Made by a program: the position numbers and the translations under genes. The notes under the pieces are model-generated. The model saw nothing but the letters and a program-made list of their open reading frames with translations. It was not told the DNA's origin and did no database searches. DNA of 64,000 nucleotides, taken from Sorghum bicolor. Its lineage: Eukaryota; Streptophyta; Magnoliopsida; Poales; Poaceae. Below, in pieces: positions 58,878 to 64,000 of this stretch (positions are counted from its first letter, which is position 1; each line of letters begins with the position of its first letter). Where the stretch lies: the NCBI RefSeq assembly GCF_000003195.3, contig NC_012873.2, forward strand, positions 24,587,317 to 24,651,316, read 5' to 3'.

Positions 58878-60048
58878 TGGTGAGGTCGTTGTCCCGATCT
58901 TCACGACGTAGGATAACTAGCTGAAGATCAGCCGATAACTTGCTGCAAGCAGCGAGGATAACTAGTGCAACCTGACGACACGCACAAGGAGCCAACCACC
59001 GTCTCTATACGGCAGCCCGAACCAAGGATTCGCCCAACCACACTCTCAAAGAACCAACCTGCACAACCTGAACTCGAGGATCAGGAGCACGGATTGGGTG
59101 CCGATGACGCGGCCTCTTCTGTAATCTCCACGAAGGAAAACACAAGAGCAAAGGGGTAGAGATCTCTCTCTGAATTTGTTAGCACACAGCTGAACAAAGT
59201 GGTTTGTATTCTCAATATCATAAGTCTTCGATTACAATGAGTCTTAGGGGGTATTTATACTAGCAACAGTCCTGCTAGATAGGTATGAAAATGAAATAGA
59301 GTTTCTGAGGGAAGGCAATGTGAAAGGTCCCCTCGAAATGGATTCCCGAAGTGACTTCGCGTGACTGTTGGCCTCCAGAGCAGTTACAATAAACTGACCA
59401 TAACTTTTTATTGGGAAGTCCAAATGATGATCCGTTTCTTGGGTGTCAAACTAGACTCCGAGAGCTTTCCATCAATATATTCCATGCACCACGAAACATT
59501 GTAGATTGGTACAGTTTTACTTGGCAAGTTGTACAAACATTCTGTCACGACAGACTGTTGACCTTCTGAGCAGTCTGTACTAATTCTGGTCTGCAGGTAA
59601 TATGGAGTATCCAAACTGGTCGCCACTTGATTCATTGGAAAGTAGACTCGAAGAGCTTTCCAACAAGTGCTCATGGGCCTTCATAGCATCTCGAAAGTGA
59701 AAGTTATGATCTTTTCTTTCAACTGGTCCGTTCTGCACCGCACTGGTCCGATCTGCCCTTCTTTCAACTGGTCCGTTCTGCGCCGTGTTGTTCCAATCCT
59801 TGCGATCCAGGTCACCTTCCTCCTCATGTGTATACCTAAGCATAACCAAAGTAGAACACTTAGGTAGTATAATATTCTCATTAACATTAATAGAACTCTC
59901 ACAAAGTAGCGCGTTCACCTCTTGTTGTAGCTTCTTGGCTCGGCTACGTGTAATTGCTCCATCAATGGCTTGGGCTGGTGCCGGCGTAGTCGGTGTAGAG
60001 GTTGGCGTGGAATTAGATGGAGCATGCTTGGTTGGGATGTCCTCATCA
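58878..60048 (-). repeat. CRM-like 5' LTR, 1171 bp
   Basis: Direct copy of 52088-53259. It also carries the open C-terminal pol segment (about 59612-60048 on the minus strand), as expected if that coding sequence lies in U3. Confidence 0.9.
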
Positions 60049-60053
60049 TCAAC
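60049..60053. repeat. Target-site duplication TCAAC, right of CRM-like element
   Basis: Matches 52083-52087. Confidence 0.9.
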
Positions 60054-60064
60054 CCCCCCCCCGT
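60054..60064. other. 11-bp remnant of Z-right between two insertions
   Basis: A run of C followed by GT, between the CRM-like duplication and the next LTR. Only 11 bases of the host element are visible before the next insertion begins. Confidence 0.5.
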
Positions 60065-63000
60065 TGTAACACCCCAGTGTTATGGTTGCATAAATCACAT
60101 TAATAACATGAGCATCATCATTTACTCAAGCATATCATGATCATCATCTACCTTGAGTCATGTCATTTTATGCAAAAATGTGATTTAAGTTGTTTAAATA
60201 GGCTTCCTATGCTTATGTTTGTGTGAACGATGCTCATGCTTGTGTGTTAAGCCTTGGTAATTAGCTTATCTATGCTTAACTGAACCTTAGGAACAATGTT
60301 CATGTTGATCACTTCTCCAAAATAATCACTTAAGTTATACTTCCACAAATAGGCCCTAGAAACCTCTTTTGCTTAGGCCTTTAAAAAGTGTTTCATAAAA
60401 TATTTGCATGTCAAAACTTTATACAGCAAAGTTGTAGAAAATGTTATAAGGAACAAATGTTGTTTTATGGCCATCTCATGAAAATGATCACATCTAGCTC
60501 AAAAGTGACCCTCAAGGCAGATTTGGGGCTGTTTCCAACAGTTAGAAAATTTGTCTAAGTCCGGGGACGCAGTAGTTTGCTTGATCGATTTTGAAAACTT
60601 TATATCTCTCAATTCAGGCCGATCTGGCTCTTGCTCCAGTAGACAATGTTGTAGAACTCAGTTAGTACTTCAACTTTGTCAACTACATTATCTCCTAACT
60701 CGCTCTGGTTTGGGAGTTAATCACCGTCAAAGTCGCTCTGTCAGAGAGTCATCACCTTAACTGAATCGAGGCCGAGCTTGACGAAGTGGCCGACCGGCGA
60801 CAGAGCTCCGTCGATATTTGGCGCCCGTACGTCGCTCCTGGCCCCGCTCGTCAGATCCCAGCGCGTGCATGACCTCCACGGCGACACCCCAGGCGAAGTG
60901 GACGCGTCCATTCCCTTTTGCCTCGCCCTCTCTCGCGAGAAACGCGGCCGCAGCGGGCTCACTGTCGCGAGCTCACTCCGGCAAGCTCGTACGCGCTCCT
61001 CGCTGCGTTGCCGTCCACCAAACCTCGCCCACAGCTCCGCCGTGAACCGCTCTCCACTCTCCACCCGCTAACTCGCCGTGAAACCCTCCGGTGAGCCGAC
61101 ATTCCCAGCTTCCCCCAAATCGGGTCGTCGTGACCTTCTTCTCCGGCGAACTCAATGCCGAACTCCTCGAAGCCTCTCGTCTTCTCTGGTTAGGTCCTAG
61201 AGGTAGCTTAGGTCCTTAGCGAACGTTTGCGCCACTTGGTGGACGCTCTACCGCGCTCACCGTCGCCGGACACGACGCGCAGCGCCGCCGTGTCTCCGCC
61301 GGAGTTGGGCTCTCTCGTGGCCAGCTCCTTCCACCCCGTCTCAAGCCAAGTCGCCTACCTAGGAAGCTTCGCCGTAGTCTGCTGGTGCTGTAGGAAACCC
61401 TAGGTCGCGCTCTACCGGCCTGAGAGCTCCGGCGTAACGCCGAGCACCTCCGCCGAGCCGCCATGGTCGATGGCAAGCCATTTCCGGTGGCTCCGCCGTG
61501 GGGAAAAGGGGTCAATCGAGTCGCAAGGGTCTGGCGGTCACGTTGGTACCCTGGGTTTGGCCGGAGACCTCGCCGTCGCTGAGAAATCGCCAGCGAGAGT
61601 CGCCTCGGTCGTGAGGAAGACGACCCTGACAGGCGGGACCCACTGTCAGTGTCACCTCGTTTCCCTCCTTTTCTTTTATTCAAATCTAGGTTTTTGGCTT
61701 TCTTGCAAAAATCATATCTTCTGTTTCTGAGACCCAAAATTTGTGAAACCAATTTTGTGAGATTCTTTGAGATGGCTAGTGTTTATTAAAAATATAAAAT
61801 GAACCATGTTTTCTGGGAAAAATAATTATTAGGATTTAATCTTGTTATTCATGAGTAAATTCATATCTTTTGTTTTACTGCTCCTTTTGCTACGAAATTT
61901 TTATGGTAGTCTCTGTGTGGTATTAGAATGCTTTATTAAATATCTCATGATTTTTGGAGTACTGCATCTGTGATATGTAATTTATGATTGAGATATGGCT
62001 TGTTTTCTTATTAAAATCATAGTAAATAATTGATGCTTATGCTGGTGCTCTACTTTGGTGTCACACTTCTTTATGATAATAGTAGTATGTAAATAATATG
62101 AAATCTGTTGTTTGACACTATATAAGCCATGTTCCTTAATTTATGAAATAAGTACCTTGTCACATGTTAAATGCTTATTTTAAGTTTGGCATGTGCAATT
62201 GCTCTGAAATTTTTATGGTGATGTCAAAATGCTATGCTTGTGCTTCTGTAATGTTTGTAGATTTTCCTAAGCAATTTTGCTAGTATCTTGTAATTATGTC
62301 CCTTTATAGAATTAAATTAATAATGCCTTGTTAGTAAATGTTTAGAGGTTAACATGTGATGTTCTGGTGGTCTTATGATATGCTTGTGCTTATAAGCCAT
62401 GTGGTTGATACTGATTATGTTTTGGCTATGTCATCAAATAATTAATTAAAGGGTTAAAAGCTGTTCTGGACAGCAAGGGAGTAATTCAATCCTTGCTTAA
62501 TGATAACTTGGTTTTCTGGAGGACTTGTCTAAATCAAAGTTGTTGTAAACTTTATGAACTAGCTGTGGTTTAAATTTGGGATCATTTGGTCTAGTAGTTT
62601 TGAAGCTATGGCTTTTCCAAGTTAGGTTCCAGAAATAGGTGCTTTCTGTTTTTCTGGGACAGAACCTGGAACTTTGTTTATAAGGCTTGTTTAACTTATG
62701 AAACTTGCTGTGATGTTTAAAGATGGTTTGTAGACAATTTCATAAGCTTTCCAGAATGCCCTCACTCATGTTGTTAGATGTTTTTAGCAATAGTTAAGAC
62801 CTGTTTACTGAGCTAATTCTGTTATGTGTTGCTTGCTGTTTATAGTTTGACTTGCCAAGTTTGCTAAGTCAATTGGTTTTCCTTTGTGTGTTAACTTCTA
62901 AGTTTACTCAGTAAATGAGTGTCCAATGAGTTTAATTATGTTATCAAGCATTCATTCTTTAGTATGCACGCCTTCTTATTCATTGAGCATGCAATAGGTG

Positions 63001-64000
63001 CATCGGACGTGACAGCCTCATTCGAGCTTCAAGTGAACCCCGAAGGCCAGGAGGGCAACCCGGAGGTGGAGGTCCAGCAAGTCGGACTCGAGGAGCCCGA
63101 AGAGGAGATTGAGTGCCCGAACCACGAACCAGCCTCGTTTGTGAAAGGCAAGCCCCAGAGCATCCTAAGTCTCCCCTTTATTTTTGAAAGTTTACTTGAA
63201 TATGTTATATCTATTGATGCATTTAAGTATGGGAGTTGTGACGAAACCTTTGCTGCATTTTACTCAATCCTTGTCCAGATATCGTACCACTACCTGGTTA
63301 TAGAGTTAGGATCGAGTAGCAGCTTAGCCATGCTTTAATCGGTAGAAGTCAGGTGATATCCTGTCACCTATGTGATATAGGGTTATGTCGGATCACGATG
63401 GACTATATGTGCTATCGTGGATGGAACCTGATTAAATTGACTTAAGCCGGGCGGAGTTTTGCAAGGTTGTAGTAACTCCGTCTGTGGCAGCTAAGGACCG
63501 ACCATTGTACGTCCTCTTGTCATGTTGAACACATGCCTAACACTTAGTTGGCCGGATAACTCGTTCTGACCGCGAAGCCTAGTAGTATGACTCAGGCCGG
63601 AAGACCGGCAAGTATAAAGTGCGCACTACCGGAGGAAGTGCGGTGTGCGGGGGACCATTGGCGTAAGACCAAAGGCAGGTGAGTTAAAATTCCTGGCAGA
63701 GTGGTAGCCCTGGGAGTGCGGCGCTGATCGGAGCTGCGATTCCTGAGTCGTACCAAAGGTGACCCGCTGGCTCTCTGACGGGTGATGCTTGGGTGAGTTC
63801 TAGGAATACCCCTCCAGCTTGATAGGAATCGATTCGAATCACCGTCTCTCCTGGATAGTGTGAACTTGACAGAGCAGCGGCAAACGTAGCATTCACTAAT
63901 GAACTTGATTCGTGATGATGATGATAGCAAGGAAGAACATATGATGAATTTGATATGGTTACTATTGCTTGTAATAATCAAGTGATGTGTTTTAGTATAG
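60065..64000 (+). repeat. Long LTR of a third 4-kb LTR family (partial)
   Basis: Starts TGTAACACCCCAGTGTTATG and runs off the window without reaching a recognisable LTR end or PBS. Layout as in the other long LTRs: AT-rich start, GC-rich block (about 60770-61650, with GGCGGGACCCACTGTCAG), AT-rich middle, and a short acidic-coding-like stretch near 63000-63140 (GQEGNPEVEVQQVGLEEPEE). Whether it is a solo LTR or the 5' LTR of a full element cannot be seen. Family by layout: Tekay/Del-like (inference). Confidence 0.7.

Larger units (their letters stand above)
52088..60048 (-). mobile_element. CRM-like Ty3/gypsy element, complete, 7961 bp
   Basis: Minus-strand element with LTRs of 1172 and 1171 bp, TCAAC duplications, tRNA-Met-type PBS, PPT, and gag-pol broken by one in-frame stop. 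The pol frame runs into the 3' LTR, and no canonical chromodomain is seen. Both traits fit the CRM (centromeric) clade (family knowledge; assignment tentative). The LTRs differ at roughly 25-30 sites by eye (2-2.5%), i.e. near 1 My (inference). Confidence 0.85.

Noticed and set aside
62919..63338. 139-codon ORF near the right edge
   Set aside because: It lies inside the partial long LTR. Only a short acidic stretch looks protein-like; no ATG context, domain or partner supports a gene.

Overview
The window is a nest of plant LTR retrotransposons with no recognisable host gene, RNA gene or CRISPR array. Several things point to a grass genome, probably a panicoid such as sorghum, Miscanthus or sugarcane (inference): a chromodomain Ty3/gypsy element of the Tekay/Del type with ~4.1 kb LTRs, a CRM-like element, Tat-type elements with an antisense extra ORF, and Athila-like elements lacking reverse transcriptase. 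The species cannot be named from the sequence. All family names rest on motif recognition, without any database search.

Layout, left to right. (1) 1-16316: minus-strand Athila-like element E1; its 3' LTR is cut by the window edge. It has gag, protease and an env-position ORF but no RT, RNase H or integrase. Its gag is split at 6311/14315 by a solo LTR (6312-14314, plus), which itself holds a solo LTR of the Tekay-type family (9920-13979, minus). Both carry exact 5-bp target duplications. (2) 16317-18235: 3' end of a plus-oriented Tat-lineage element ('Z-left'), with a fragment of an antisense gene, palindromic tandem repeats and a 463-bp LTR. (3) 18236-~18840: fragment of a CACTA-type transposase gene. 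(4) ~18885-19894 and 34164-36722: a RIRE2-like Tat element (5' LTR, PBS, decayed gag), split by (5) 19895-34158: a young Tekay/Del-type chromovirus with two 4116-bp LTRs, a CTTTC duplication, an extra ORF before gag, and gag-pol broken by a single frameshift. (6) 36723-37426 and 48112-52087: a minus-oriented Tat element ('Z-right') with LTR, repeats and a multi-exon antisense gene. It is interrupted by (7) 37427-48111, a three-LTR Athila-like complex (LTRs A, B, C), and (8) 52088-60048, a CRM-like element on the minus strand with TCAAC duplications. (9) 60065-64000: the start of another long LTR, cut by the window edge.

The most interesting item is the intact 234-codon ORF at 24384-25088 between the primer binding site and gag of the young Tekay-type element. 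Its extreme N-terminus closely matches the histone H3 tail (MARQKQTPRK against H3 MARTKQTARK, with further matches around K14 and P16-A21). A long charged helical region and a strongly acidic C-terminus follow. A consensus splice donor in the leader and acceptor-like sequences directly before this ORF and directly before gag suggest that the two products could be separated by alternative splicing. A second notable system is the antisense gene of the Tat elements, which has consensus introns, a TATA box and a palindromic repeat array upstream.

Insertion order follows from the interruptions. The CACTA fragment was hit by Z-left and by the RIRE2-like element. The RIRE2-like element was then hit by Z-right and by the Tekay-type element. 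E1 landed in Z-left, and the A-B-C complex and the CRM-like element landed in Z-right. By eye the LTR pairs differ at about 6% of positions (E1, over the 614 bp available), 2-2.5% (CRM-like) and about 0.3% (Tekay-type), so the Tekay-type element is the youngest datable insertion.
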